A stretch of 64,000 nt of DNA, taken from positions 806,001-870,000 of the forward strand of contig JAEUTO010000006.1 of assembly GCA_016787785.1 (NCBI GenBank), read 5' to 3'. Positions 1 through 8,345 of this stretch are shown piece by piece. The DNA is from Bacteroidia bacterium. Lineage in GTDB: Bacteria > Bacteroidota > Bacteroidia > B-17B0 > Aurantibacillaceae. Below the pieces are notes generated by a model. The model had not been told where the DNA came from, searched no databases, and was given only the letters and a program-made list of their open reading frames with translations. Position numbers and translations under genes: made by a program. How positions within the stretch are numbered: the stretch's first letter is position 1; every line of letters starts with the position of its first letter.

Positions 1-837
1 TTCTCCAAATGCAATGTCACTAAATTGTGTAGATACATTATAACCTATCTCTTTATAGATCTTGTTGGAAGTAGGGTTAGAACTTTCGGTAAACAGACCA
101 CAATTTTTATAGCCGCTGTTTAAGATATGCTCACTCAACTTAAGTACACAACTTTTAGCATAACCTTTTCCACGTAAGTGTTTGGGTGTGTAAACCTGCC
201 CAACAATGCCCAAATTCTTTGTTTTGCGCACTATACCGGCCATGCTCACGAGGTCGCCATTTTTTACCCAGGTAAACAGATCGCCATTAGCAATTAAATT
301 TTTTATAAACGAATGTATCTCTTGTTTTGTTTTTCTTGGAAAAGCATGCGCATCGTGTTGGAACTGGTTGGACCATTCTGATAGATATTCAATCGCGCCA
401 TGCTTTGCCACTTTAAATTCACCTTCTGATAGAACGGCTTCGTTAACTTTATCCAGTTTATGTACCAGTAACTGGCGATCGCTTACTTTATTTTTTTTGA
501 AATAGTCTGTAAAGGCTTCTGAATACAATGTTTCGCCAACAACACCTTTAATATTTATTTTATGCTCGCTAAAATAATTGGCAAGTAATTCTAAATCTTC
601 TTTATTTTTTGTCGTACCGCTTACTATAACTTTTGGCAGTGTTCTTACAGCCGTTGCTTTAAATTCAGCTCCGTCAAAAACAGAAATAAAATGGCAATCG
701 GGCATCTTAATATCCTTGTCTTTAAAGCTATTGCAAATACCTAATATAATATTGTTCTCCAGCTCCCGTTGCTCTAGTATTTCACGGTTCTCCTTTAGAT
801 AGTCGTTAATGGTGGTATATATTTTTAAGCTCAACAT
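1..837 (-). CDS. GNAT N-acetyltransferase, 3' end beyond the left edge
   Basis: The minus strand is open from an ATG at 837 to the window edge, giving 279 residues without a stop; only the C-terminal end is missing. The C-terminal third carries a GNAT acetyl-CoA-binding motif, VYTPKHLRGKGYAKS, followed by the helix and the NPTSNKIYKEIGY stretch typical of FR47-like GNAT enzymes. The N-terminal part (residues 1-150) has no motif I recognise and may be the divergent first half of a tandem GNAT protein. The family transfers an acetyl group from acetyl-CoA to an amine; the substrate here cannot be told. The next gene (841-1308) ends 3 bases upstream, so the two are probably co-transcribed. Confidence 0.8.
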   Translation of the reverse strand, partial: MLSLKIYTTINDYLKENREILEQRELENNIILGICNSFKDKDIKMPDCHFISVFDGAEFKATAVRTLPKVIVSGTTKNKEDLELLANYFSEHKINIKGVVGETLYSEAFTDYFKKNKVSDRQLLVHKLDKVNEAVLSEGEFKVAKHGAIEYLSEWSNQFQHDAHAFPRKTKQEIHSFIKNLIANGDLFTWVKNGDLVSMAGIVRKTKNLGIVGQVYTPKHLRGKGYAKSCVLKLSEHILNSGYKNCGLFTESSNPTSNKIYKEIGYNVSTQFSDIAFGE

Positions 838-840
838 GCT

Positions 841-1308
841 TTATTTTTTTATGCGCAACGTTATTGCTCCCTCTTTTTTACTAAAATACGTATCAAAATT
901 TTCTGAAGAAATTTCTATCACTGTTTTATCGTTTTGGATTTTCAATTTTTTTAAATTAAAGGTTCTGCCGTTTATAAAATACTGGTCGTGACTTTTATAA
1001 TGATCGTTTGACAGTTGACCAATTATTAATGCTTTTTTTGGAGGCAATACAATTTTAACTATATACTTTGCTGTATCTTGATCTAAGGCGTCCGCTTGTT
1101 TATTCCAGTCTATACTGTTAGATGTGTTTAAAGCGTAAGAAGAAGGATGTGCATCAAAAATACCAAACCCGGTTTCAGGAGACAGTATTTCATATTCAAT
1201 AATAATATCTGCGCTTGTTTGGTTAGTGATAACAAACGATTCCTGCCAGGAGCAAGCCTGAAAAATAAAAAGAAAAAATAAAGGGGCTAAGTATATTATT
1301 TTCTTCAT
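841..1308 (-). CDS. Hypothetical lipoprotein (155 aa)
   Basis: A short hydrophobic signal peptide ends in a lipobox (FQAC) at about residue 19, so the protein should be processed by signal peptidase II and anchored in a membrane facing the periplasm or the cell surface. The mature part of about 135 residues looks beta-rich and soluble. I recognise no domain. The ATG at 1308 lies 2 bases after the stop of the ferritin-like gene at 1311-1874, and its stop is 3 bases from the GNAT start, so the three genes form a tight minus-strand unit. Function unknown. Confidence 0.7.
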   Translation of the reverse strand: MKKIIYLAPLFFLFIFQACSWQESFVITNQTSADIIIEYEILSPETGFGIFDAHPSSYALNTSNSIDWNKQADALDQDTAKYIVKIVLPPKKALIIGQLSNDHYKSHDQYFINGRTFNLKKLKIQNDKTVIEISSENFDTYFSKKEGAITLRIKK

Positions 1309-1310
1309 GA

Positions 1311-1874
1311 CTATTTTTTGCAGTAGTGGTCCGATTCTTCTACGGGATATTTTTTGTCAAGATCAATATTGTTCATACTTTCAACAATACCCCATTTAAA
1401 TATTTTTTCGAAGTAGGGAAGGAGCTTATTATGTTTTATTTGTTGTAAAAAATATACTTCGTGTTCTTTTTCCTTAATGCCCATTTCGTAAAGTATATGA
1501 TCATGTTCTTTTATTCCCATAGTGTTAAAGAACTGTTTCATTCTAAAATATTCGCAAACATTACCGCTTTCTAAACGACCTGCAAAATAAAAAGGCATAA
1601 ACCAACCAATTACAAAACAACTGCCCGAGATCATTTTTCCAATAATATGAAATCTGAACTCGTAGTATTTTGAAATTGGAATATCGTACTGCTGCATGAT
1701 CTTTAAAACTTCGGCTCTATGGCCCCATTCATCAATTTCTATCTGGCGAATGGCTTTTTTTTCTTCTGGATCTTTTACCGATGCCGCATGGCCCTGATAG
1801 GCAAACGCAGCCGCTTTTTCGGCAGAGTAAGCTTGTTTTAAAAGGTCAATTAATTCAGGATGGTTGATATGCAT
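1311..1874 (-). CDS. Ferritin-like / Coq7-type diiron protein
   Basis: A 187-residue helical protein with spaced carboxylate and histidine motifs of a diiron four-helix bundle: AEKAAAFAYQGH near residue 18, EIDEWGHRAEV near 46-56, and a later pair NVCEYF and KEKEHEVYF. The E-x-x-H pairs match the pattern of the Coq7 (demethoxyubiquinone hydroxylase)/ferritin-like group. A central stretch (about residues 77-100) is hydrophobic, as in membrane-associated Coq7. Whether it hydroxylates a quinone precursor is uncertain, because Bacteroidota generally use menaquinone; a diiron oxidase or oxygen/peroxide-reactive role is the safer reading. It leads a unit with the lipoprotein and GNAT genes downstream. 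Confidence 0.65.
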   Translation of the reverse strand: MHINHPELIDLLKQAYSAEKAAAFAYQGHAASVKDPEEKKAIRQIEIDEWGHRAEVLKIMQQYDIPISKYYEFRFHIIGKMISGSCFVIGWFMPFYFAGRLESGNVCEYFRMKQFFNTMGIKEHDHILYEMGIKEKEHEVYFLQQIKHNKLLPYFEKIFKWGIVESMNNIDLDKKYPVEESDHYCKK

Positions 1875-1920
1875 TTGAACAGACTAAAATTACAGAATTG
1901 TAGGCAGTTGAACAAATGGC

Positions 1921-2469
1921 TTAACTTTTTAGTAATGAATAGATCTCGGTGTCTAAAAATTTGCCTTTGTAAAAATAATTCTCTTTAAAATAGGCTTCTT
2001 TTTTAAAGTTAAATTTCTCTAATAGCCTGCGCGATATGGCGTTATTTGGATTGATATTAGCTTCAATACTATGTAGGTTCATTTTTGTAAAACCGTAAGC
2101 AATTATCTTTGGCATGGCTTCGCTTAGTATGCCCGTATTCCAATAGTCGGGCATTATCATGTAACCAATTTCTGCCCGGTAATTCTCGCGTTCTATTCTG
2201 TGATACGAAATAGTGCCTATTAATTCATTTTTATCTTTGAATGTAATGGCCCAGGCAATTGTTTCGTTATCCTTTGTTTTTTTATTGATCATTTTAATAA
2301 AAGGCTTTATTTCATCCTTAGAAACTGCCAATGGTTTATCAATAAACTGCATGGCCGTTTTATTACTTCTTAATAAGAACAAAGTATCTATATCTTTTTT
2401 ATTTATTTCACGAAGCACTAATCTTTCTGTCTCTATAACAGGGAAGGGCTTAAAGTTTAATTCTAACAT
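1921..2469 (-). CDS. GNAT acetyltransferase, RimJ/RimL type
   Basis: A 182-residue protein with the classic RimJ/RimL layout: TERLVLREI at the N-terminus, the beta4-alpha3 region EIGYMIMPDYWNTGILSEA that binds the acetyl-CoA pyrophosphate, and the NPNNAISRRLLEKFNF motif. Such proteins acetylate N-terminal amines of ribosomal proteins or small molecules; this one has no specific marker. The ATG at 2469 is the natural start, just upstream of the TERLVLRE strand. It is separated from the Coq7-like gene by about 45 bases and from the VOC gene by 30 bases and probably shares their transcript. Confidence 0.85.
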   Translation of the reverse strand: MLELNFKPFPVIETERLVLREINKKDIDTLFLLRSNKTAMQFIDKPLAVSKDEIKPFIKMINKKTKDNETIAWAITFKDKNELIGTISYHRIERENYRAEIGYMIMPDYWNTGILSEAMPKIIAYGFTKMNLHSIEANINPNNAISRRLLEKFNFKKEAYFKENYFYKGKFLDTEIYSLLKS

Positions 2470-2499
2470 TTTTTAGAGATTTTTAGAATTTAAATGTAC

Positions 2500-2883
2500 T
2501 CATTTTTCATAAAGCTCAATTGGTAATTGATCGGGATCTGAAAAGAAGGTAAATTTTTTATTGGTGTATTCGTCAATGCGTATGGGCTCAAATTCAATAT
2601 TGTGCTTTGTTAAATGCTGAGTAGCTTCTAAAATATTATCTACCTCAAAGGCAAGATGTCTTAAGCCTGCTGCTTCAGGACGGCTTACGCGCCTTGGTGG
2701 CTGCTGAAAAGAAAAAAGTTCAATAATATAGTCGCCATTTAAAGAAAGATCGAGTTTATAAGAATTACGATCTTTTCTAAAGTTCTCTCGTATTATCTTT
2801 AATCCCAGTATTTCGGTATAAAATTTTTTTGAGACCTGATAATCTGAACAGATAATAGCAATATGGTGTACCCTTTTTAACAT
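2500..2883 (-). CDS. VOC-family protein, YaeR/GloA2-like
   Basis: A 127-residue single vicinal-oxygen-chelate domain. Candidate metal ligands lie where expected: His6/7 in VHHIAI, Glu in YIIELFSF, His in LRHLAFEV and the final Glu in PIELYE. The FYTEILGL motif after the first strand is typical of glyoxalase-like proteins. Best family match by eye is the YaeR/GloA2 group of small metal-binding lyase-like proteins; a role in aldehyde detoxification is plausible but not shown. Confidence 0.85.
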   Translation of the reverse strand: MLKRVHHIAIICSDYQVSKKFYTEILGLKIIRENFRKDRNSYKLDLSLNGDYIIELFSFQQPPRRVSRPEAAGLRHLAFEVDNILEATQHLTKHNIEFEPIRIDEYTNKKFTFFSDPDQLPIELYEK

Positions 2884-3408
2884 TTTATTTTCTAAAATTA
2901 AAGAATAGTTTATAGTTATAATAGGTTTTTTAATTTATTTAATAGAACTGATGCAAAATAAATTTAAAGATACTACGCTTTCATAGATCCATGAATTTGA
3001 AGGCTAAGCATCTTTTTATGCAACAGTGGCAAAATGCGAAGGTAGTTCGGAGAAAGATCTAACAGTGCGTTGAGCATGGAAGAAATTGGATGGAAATGTT
3101 CCGGAAAATTGTTCAGCAGGGTAGGGTAAGAGTGCTTGTTATTTATCAGGAAGATAATATGTTTACCAAAAAAGTCCGCGAATATATTGCCAGCGCCCAG
3201 GTGTCAGGGGTTTTGCAGGTAGATGCTCTAATTATAAGAATAACTCTTACCAGATTTGGGAATTGTACTTCAGAATAAACAAACCAAAACGCGCGAAACG
3301 ATTGTTTAAAACCAGATGCCGGTTTGAAACAGGAAGAGAAATTTAGTGTGTAATTTTTTCTACAATAAAGACCAATATTTACTTTTATCTTTGATGTAAA
3401 ATTATTCC
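2884..3408. other. Intergenic stretch with no supported gene
   Basis: About 525 bases between the VOC gene and a divergent lipoprotein gene. The longest frame is a 62-codon ATG frame at 3090-3278 on the plus strand; it has no recognisable motif, no good initiation context and no neighbour support, so I do not call it. Base composition at 3000-3300 is richer in G than the coding flanks and shows short broken frames, which would suit decayed coding DNA. The right end holds the promoter of the 3409 gene. Confidence 0.4.
3386..3393 (+). promoter_or_regulatory. Bacteroidota -7 box (TATCTTTG)
   Basis: TATCTTTG matches the TAnnTTTG -7 element of the Bacteroidota housekeeping sigma factor and lies 15 bases before the ATG of the 3409 lipoprotein gene. 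No clear TTG -33 element is seen at the expected spacing. Confidence 0.5.
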
Positions 3409-3879
3409 ATGATAGAAAAAAGATCCTTTTTCTTTATTAATCTAATCTTTCTTGTTTTATTTAGTTCATGCCTGGTAAAGGCACCAAGGTATACAACTGC
3501 AGAAAAAGTATTTGACTTGAAGCTTGGTATGTCTAAAGAAGAGGTTAGCACGGCACTTAACGTAAAACCATACTATTTAAAGTCGTTAGTTGACACGCAA
3601 AGTGTTTTAATGTATAAATACCGCGTTACAGATAGGGCCGTATTGCCATTTCTTTTAAAAGAGAATAATGGTAAGAGCGTAAAGGGTAAATACGTTAATT
3701 TAATGGTTAGTTATAATATTCACGAAAAAGCAACTAAAATTGAAAGCTGTAATAAGTGCGATGAGAGCGCTATTGAAGAAAAGAAATTTGATGTAAATAA
3801 ACTTGTAACGTTTTTAACGGTTACATTGCCTGTTGTGCTGGTATTTCTTGGAATTCAATACGCGGGGTCAACGCCTTAA
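3409..3879 (+). CDS. Lipoprotein with SmpA/OmlA-like motif (156 aa)
   Basis: The N-terminus is a signal peptide ending in a lipobox (FSSC, about residue 21). Residues 33-55 contain KVFDLKLGMSKEEVSTAL, which resembles the GM-x-x-E-V turn of SmpA/OmlA (BamE-fold) lipoproteins. The last 25 residues (VTFLTVTLPVVLVFLGI) are hydrophobic enough for a membrane segment, which is unusual for a BamE-like lipoprotein. The gene is isolated on the plus strand and converges on 3876-4280 with a 4-base overlap of the 3' ends. Function unknown. Confidence 0.65.
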   Translation: MIEKRSFFFINLIFLVLFSSCLVKAPRYTTAEKVFDLKLGMSKEEVSTALNVKPYYLKSLVDTQSVLMYKYRVTDRAVLPFLLKENNGKSVKGKYVNLMVSYNIHEKATKIESCNKCDESAIEEKKFDVNKLVTFLTVTLPVVLVFLGIQYAGSTP

Positions 3880-4280
3880 TTTTCTTTTTTAAATAAAAAG
3901 TATTTTGTTTTTCCGGCAGTGAGTAAATACACCGCCGTAATAGCTCCGGGTAATAATATCAGTGCTGCAAGAGAAAGCGATATCTTAAAAAGAAATAATA
4001 AACCTAAGCCGATCAATGGTGAAACAAATGACACAATGCTTAAAAAGTTAGGGTAATAAGAATAAGCAATTGTTTTGCCCGCTTCAATGATAATATTTTG
4101 CTCACCGCTTTTTATATTTTGTTGCACTCTTATTTTATACGATCCCGGCTCTAGATCAAATTCTTTTTTTTCGCCGCTTACCATTTTTCCTAATAATTGA
4201 TCGTTCACGTAAACATCCATTCCAACGGCCATACCGTTAAAATTTTTCTTGCGGTGTAATATTAATTTTCCTTTACTCAT
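3876..4280 (-). CDS. Small membrane protein with PEGA-like domain
   Basis: I place the start at the ATG at 4280, not at the upstream ATG at 4430, because the longer form would run out of frame through most of the preceding DUF1304 gene, and the 4280 ATG overlaps that gene's TGA as ATGA, a typical translational-coupling junction. The 134-residue product has an N-terminal beta-sandwich-like part (VYVNDQLLGKMVSGEKKEF, EPGSYKIRV) resembling PEGA domains, then two hydrophobic segments (about residues 78-97 and 99-118) and a basic tail. The role is unknown; it is probably an inner-membrane protein. Confidence 0.65.
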   Translation of the reverse strand: MSKGKLILHRKKNFNGMAVGMDVYVNDQLLGKMVSGEKKEFDLEPGSYKIRVQQNIKSGEQNIIIEAGKTIAYSYYPNFLSIVSFVSPLIGLGLLFLFKISLSLAALILLPGAITAVYLLTAGKTKYFLFKKEN

Positions 4281-4651
4281 AAAGAAGATTGTGCTAAAAA
4301 TGTAACGAGCATAGCTGCAGTTGCGGGAACGGTTTGAACAAATAAAATAGAACGTTGTACGGTTATTGCGCCATAAATACCTGCCACAGCCACACAGCCA
4401 AGAAAAAAGTAGGCAACATTTGCACTCCATGCTGCATCACTAATAAAAAAGGACCATATTAACCCTGCGGCTAAAAATCCATTGTATAAACCCTGGTTAG
4501 CGGCCATACCTTTTGTTTCTTCAAATAAATGTTTAGGGAAAGACTTAAAAGTTTCTTTGCCTTTGGTGGTCCATGCAAACATTTCCAAATACACAATGTA
4601 TAAGTGAATAAGCGCAACAAAACCAATAAGAAGTTGTGATATTAGATGCAT
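4277..4651 (-). CDS. DUF1304 family membrane protein
   Basis: A 124-residue protein with four predicted membrane helices. The first helix and loop, ending in the HLYIVYLEMFAW motif and followed by GMAANQGLYNGFLAAGL, are hallmarks of the DUF1304 family of small integral membrane proteins with no established activity. It precedes the PEGA-like membrane gene with a 4-base ATGA overlap, so the two are translated as a pair. Confidence 0.85.
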   Translation of the reverse strand: MHLISQLLIGFVALIHLYIVYLEMFAWTTKGKETFKSFPKHLFEETKGMAANQGLYNGFLAAGLIWSFFISDAAWSANVAYFFLGCVAVAGIYGAITVQRSILFVQTVPATAAMLVTFLAQSSL

Positions 4652-4703
4652 AACCTATTTTGATGTAAAATTAGCATTTAATAAATAGAAATAAAAAGAA
4701 AGC

Positions 4704-5204
4704 TTATTGCTGAACTTTATGGATCTGCGAAATGTTATACCCTTTCTTTGCGCAGCGCTCAAGTATCTCTTTGTATTGTAGTTCTCCCATCGTTCCTGTA
4801 CGATTCATGATGTAAAGGAACTTTTTCTTAGGGTGACCAACCACTGTATAAAAATAATTACTATCAATTTCTTCAATCAGGTAATCGGCTCTGAAAGGCC
4901 AAACGAATTGAACTTTCCACCTTATATTTTTGTAATTTTTATTTGGGAAACCTTTCGACCAAACATCTCTTTGTTTTGTGTCGCCTGCTTTTGTGTAGGT
5001 TGTATAAATGTCAATATTACCTTTTTTATTTAGCGTATAGGTTTCGGTAACATTGTTCCAGTTCTTGTCAAAGCTTGTGGGTATACAAGCTATTACAAAC
5101 CATTTGCCGGCATATTTGTCAAGATCTATACTGTTTGCATTTGTTTGCGCAATACCGGTGGTAATAATTGCTGTAGCCATAATTAGATATTTAATTAATT
5201 TCAT
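4704..5204 (-). CDS. Lipocalin (Blc-like)
   Basis: The product begins, from the ATG at 5204, with a signal peptide (MKLIKYLIMATAIITTG). An in-frame ATG at 5240 lies upstream, but the signal peptide and an AAAGGAG stretch in front of 5204 favour the shorter 166-residue form. The motif YAGKWFVIACIP is the conserved GxW of lipocalins, and FRADYLIEEIDSNYFYTVVG followed by MNRTG fits the C-terminal strands of bacterial Blc-type lipocalins. Blc binds fatty acids or lysophospholipids at the outer membrane. No lipobox cysteine is visible, so this one is probably soluble in the periplasm. Confidence 0.85.
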   Translation of the reverse strand: MKLIKYLIMATAIITTGIAQTNANSIDLDKYAGKWFVIACIPTSFDKNWNNVTETYTLNKKGNIDIYTTYTKAGDTKQRDVWSKGFPNKNYKNIRWKVQFVWPFRADYLIEEIDSNYFYTVVGHPKKKFLYIMNRTGTMGELQYKEILERCAKKGYNISQIHKVQQ

Positions 5205-5313
5205 AAAGTAGAACTCCTTTAACTGGTCATGCAAAAGCAATTCCAGTTAATGGTGAAGAAATTAATATAAAAATCAGGGATCTTTTTAAAATATGGGGTA
5301 AAAATACCTCGGT

Positions 5314-5865
5314 TTATTTCACACGCTCAACGTACTCAGAATCCTCAATGCTGATCTTTAGTTTATCGCCGATGTTTACAAACAAAGGTACTTGTATCTT
5401 TATGCCACCTTCAACTTCTGCAGGCTTTAATAATTTTCCTTTAACACCTTCTTCGGTATAGGTTACAACCAGTTCAGCATACTTGGGTAAGTTACCGCTT
5501 AGGGGTTTTTCGTTCTCATCAAAACGAATAGTAAGTATCATACCTTCTTGTAGGAATTTGATAGAGTCGCCAAAAATTATTTTTGGAATATGAACCTGGT
5601 CATAGGTTTCCTGGTTCATGCAAACTAATGCATCGCCTTCGGTAAAAAGATATTGCATATCAAATTCATCCACACGAATAAAATCAATTTTTTCGCCGGA
5701 GCGAAAACGGATCTCGCTTTGTTTTCCTGTTTCTACGTTGCGGCATTTTACAGAATAAATGGCATTGCCTTTGCCCGGTGTAATATGGTCGTAGTCCATT
5801 ACCTGTACCAACTCATTGTTGTATCTGAAAAATGCGCCTCTCGAAATATCTGATGTAGTAGCCAT
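5314..5865 (-). CDS. efp: Translation elongation factor P
   Basis: A 183-residue protein of full family length with the three-domain EF-P layout. It starts MATTSDISRGAFFRYNNELV and has the domain I loop PGKGNA, whose Lys32 is the residue modified in many bacteria. The C-terminal domain contains VPLFVNIGDKLKISI. EF-P binds the ribosome between the P and E sites and relieves stalling at polyproline stretches. No EpmA or YmfI-type modification enzyme is in the window. A lipoprotein gene ends 17 bases upstream, so efp is probably transcribed from a promoter further up as well. Confidence 0.95.
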   Translation of the reverse strand: MATTSDISRGAFFRYNNELVQVMDYDHITPGKGNAIYSVKCRNVETGKQSEIRFRSGEKIDFIRVDEFDMQYLFTEGDALVCMNQETYDQVHIPKIIFGDSIKFLQEGMILTIRFDENEKPLSGNLPKYAELVVTYTEEGVKGKLLKPAEVEGGIKIQVPLFVNIGDKLKISIEDSEYVERVK

Positions 5866-5882
5866 TGTGTTGTTTTGTGTTT

Positions 5883-6596
5883 TTAATTAATGATCTTTAT
5901 TTGTTTTTTGTAAGCAGATGATCTTATAAAATAAATGGTTTTGCCATCTATTGTTTTAGAATATTTTTGCGAAAACGAAATTGTTATGTTGCCCGATGTA
6001 GTGGTTGATAAAGCTGTTGGGCTTGTAATTGCCGCATTTGAACTAGTTGCATCAACAGAAGTAACCCATTCATGCGATTGTGCATCAACAACACGAATAT
6101 AAACATCGTTAAAATTAGCGCCGCCCAATTGCATAAGCGTTGTACCGGTTCTACTAACAGAGTCGGGTAAAACATTATACTTTGTAAAGCGGGGGAATGA
6201 ATCAGGCATCAATTCTGTAAAGGAAGCAAACTCTAAAGAGCCTACTACCTTCCATTTGAGGTTGGTGGCAATAGTTTGTGGCAAGGTATCGGTAATACTC
6301 ATTGTATAAAAATTATCGGAACCAAAGCTTAAAGGAGAGGAATTAAAGTAAAGCGAATCTATTTTTACCGAAGAAGGGATCTTTGTTTTTGAACTTTGTT
6401 TAGATATAAATACGTTGGGGTAGCGACCATTTTTAACCAGCACATTATTAATAACATTGTAGTTTTGCGTAACTCCAAAACTGGAGTTGTAGGTAAATAT
6501 CTCTTCATTATCTAAGCCCGTTTCGCTTTGTTTTTTGCAAAAAGAAAACAATGCTACGCAACAGGTAAGAATGATAATTTGAAATAATTTTTTCAT
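5883..6596 (-). CDS. Hypothetical lipoprotein (237 aa)
   Basis: The signal peptide carries a lipobox-like end (LFSFC, cysteine at about residue 20) followed by Lys-Lys. The mature protein is Ser/Thr-rich and looks beta-stranded, ending in an ISFSQKYSKTIDGKTIYF strand pair. I recognise no domain. It lies between the archaemetzincin-like gene (36 bases upstream) and efp (17 bases downstream), all on the minus strand. It probably resides on the periplasmic or outer surface of the outer membrane; function unknown. Confidence 0.65.
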   Translation of the reverse strand: MKKLFQIIILTCCVALFSFCKKQSETGLDNEEIFTYNSSFGVTQNYNVINNVLVKNGRYPNVFISKQSSKTKIPSSVKIDSLYFNSSPLSFGSDNFYTMSITDTLPQTIATNLKWKVVGSLEFASFTELMPDSFPRFTKYNVLPDSVSRTGTTLMQLGGANFNDVYIRVVDAQSHEWVTSVDATSSNAAITSPTALSTTTSGNITISFSQKYSKTIDGKTIYFIRSSAYKKQIKIIN

Positions 6597-6631
6597 TTTT
6601 TTAAAGGTACAAATAATTTTTAAAACAGTCC

Positions 6632-7261
6632 TCAGTCCTTAAAAATCCAGCCTTTTGATATTAAATGGGCTTTACATTTAGGGCAGAACTCTTTTTCTTC
6701 GTTGGTATGATTTTTCCCTTCAGCATCGCGCATAAAACATGTTTTTACCGGGCAATGTGGCAAGCCCTGGGTATGGCCCAGTTCGTGTATGGATAATTTA
6801 AAGAACTGCTCTAAAAGGTTTTCTTTATTGAGTCTAAAGGTTGATACTACACAGGAACTGCCGGGTTGATAACCCAAACCCATAATACCATAATCAGGAA
6901 TGTTCCCTTTTGAATCGCTAATATCTTTTGTGGTCATTCCAATGGTTACGCAGCCTGTTTGGGTAGTTTGACGTAAAATATTAATTAACGTATCGGCACG
7001 GTAACGGTTTCTTTTAATGTAATAGGCGCGTTTTGGTAAAGGTATTGCTTTATTGAGAATGATATTGGGATAGATCTTCGTTAATTCATTCTTAACATGT
7101 GTTATATATTTTTCGGAAATGTCAGAGTAGGGTTGTATAATAATGGTAATGGCTTTAGCTATTTTTTCTTTTGGTATTTTGTTTTTAACAGGCACTGAGC
7201 CTTGGTTTCCAAAAACAAAAAGTATAACTAGCACAAAAAAATATAATTTATTTTTTATCAT
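6632..7261 (-). CDS. Archaemetzincin-like zinc metallopeptidase (M54)
   Basis: A 209-residue protein with an N-terminal signal or anchor segment (about residues 5-20). Residues 159-170 read HELGHTQGLPHC, the metzincin zinc site with three His ligands (159, 163, 169) followed by the family's first Cys. Cys175, the Met at 177 and the CPKC pair at 193-196 complete the M54 pattern of a second, structural zinc site. Archaemetzincins are known as aminopeptidase-like enzymes in archaea and vertebrates with scattered bacterial members. The export signal suggests a periplasmic or surface protease. Neighbours are a CAP protein and a lipoprotein, both exported. Confidence 0.85.
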   Translation of the reverse strand: MIKNKLYFFVLVILFVFGNQGSVPVKNKIPKEKIAKAITIIIQPYSDISEKYITHVKNELTKIYPNIILNKAIPLPKRAYYIKRNRYRADTLINILRQTTQTGCVTIGMTTKDISDSKGNIPDYGIMGLGYQPGSSCVVSTFRLNKENLLEQFFKLSIHELGHTQGLPHCPVKTCFMRDAEGKNHTNEEKEFCPKCKAHLISKGWIFKD

Positions 7262-7355
7262 TTACAATGCCGGTTAAAACAAAGCCTGATGTTTTTCAGC
7301 CAGTTTTTTTAGAGCTGTTTTTTATTATATCACTCGACTGAATAGGTAGTTTTTT

Positions 7356-7940
7356 TTATAAAAAATCTGCAACTGAGCTGGTCTCAAATTGTGGGTGGCT
7401 ATGCTCACTTACACCAATTTTTGTAAATGAATGCTTTAAACAATTTTTTCTGTGCCCAAGATTCGCCAGATCTTCATCTATAAGCCACTGCATCACTACA
7501 TCCTTCCCATTGTTCATTCCGTAAGAAACGTTCTCGCTATAACGCGCATCCTTGCAGGTTGTGCGGGTATGTCCGGTTTTACCGTCTTTGCTTTGTTCCT
7601 TGCCAAGACACTTAGCGTTTTCGTAAGGTACTTTATCAAAGACTAAAGCGCTAAGTGGTTTTAGAGCATTTAGTTCTTTTATTAACGATGCTTTGTAGGT
7701 TGATTTACTTAGGTCATTCTTATATTTTGGTAACGCGTTATAATCTTCGAGTTCAAATTTTACAAAATCCTTCGGATAAAGTCTTGCAAGATTTATATAC
7801 ATAATTGTTTCTTTCTCGATCTTGGATAAAAAAGTAATGTCTTTAGCAGTATTAGCTTCGGCTAATTGTTTAGCTGTCCATTTTTGCGCAAAAATAAGAT
7901 TGCTAAAAAGTATGAATAGAAATAAAATCAGTTTTTTCAT
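7356..7940 (-). CDS. CAP (SCP-like) domain secreted protein
   Basis: A 194-residue protein with a signal peptide (MKKLILFLFILFSNLIFAQ) and a CAP domain. Diagnostic pieces are ARLYPKDF in the first helix, ARYSENVSYG in place of the GENI motif, and QWLIDEDLANLGHRKNCL with the GHR turn, then FTKIGV. Bacterial CAP proteins are extracellular and of poorly defined activity. It is followed by the archaemetzincin gene about 95 bases away and preceded by a DUF2200 gene 20 bases upstream. Confidence 0.85.
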   Translation of the reverse strand: MKKLILFLFILFSNLIFAQKWTAKQLAEANTAKDITFLSKIEKETIMYINLARLYPKDFVKFELEDYNALPKYKNDLSKSTYKASLIKELNALKPLSALVFDKVPYENAKCLGKEQSKDGKTGHTRTTCKDARYSENVSYGMNNGKDVVMQWLIDEDLANLGHRKNCLKHSFTKIGVSEHSHPQFETSSVADFL

Positions 7941-7960
7941 GATCGTCTTATTAATTCCTT

Positions 7961-8308
7961 TTACTTTCTTAAAATTTTCTCCATTGTTCTTCCTTTTGCC
8001 AGTTCATCAACCAGCTTATCTAAATAGCGAATTTTTTGCATTAGTTTATCTTCAATCTCTTCTACACGGTAGCCGCAAATAACACCGGTTATTAATTTGG
8101 CATTTGGATTAAGTTTTGCCTGCTTAAAAAAAGTTTCGAAATCATTTTTTTTATCCAATTGTTCCTTCAAACCTTTTTTATCATAGCCTGTTAGCCAAAA
8201 TATAATTTCATCCAGTTCTGCTTTTGTGCGTCCTTTTTTTTCGACTTTTTGTGTATACAAAGGATACACACTTGAAAATAACATTTTATAAACTCTTGAA
8301 TTATCCAT
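7961..8308 (-). CDS. DUF2200 family protein
   Basis: A 115-residue cytosolic protein whose whole length fits DUF2200: [14 protein letters not shown] at the start, [19 protein letters not shown] in the middle, and [17 protein letters not shown] leading to the terminal helix [16 protein letters not shown]. The family has no assigned function. An exact 20-base sequence just upstream (8321-8340) recurs in the spacer at 12530-12549 and looks promoter-like on the minus strand. Confidence 0.9.
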   Translation of the reverse strand: MDNSRVYKMLFSSVYPLYTQKVEKKGRTKAELDEIIFWLTGYDKKGLKEQLDKKNDFETFFKQAKLNPNAKLITGVICGYRVEEIEDKLMQKIRYLDKLVDELAKGRTMEKILRK

Positions 8309-8345
8309 AGTTCTTTTAATGGTTATTTAAAGATACAAATTGTAT

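Noticed and set aside
3090-3278. A 62-codon plus-strand frame in the 2884-3408 gap
   Set aside because: No motif, signal peptide, neighbour support or convincing start region.
4281-4430. N-terminal extension of the PEGA-like membrane protein
   Set aside because: It runs through the preceding DUF1304 gene in another frame; the ATGA junction gives a better start at 4280.
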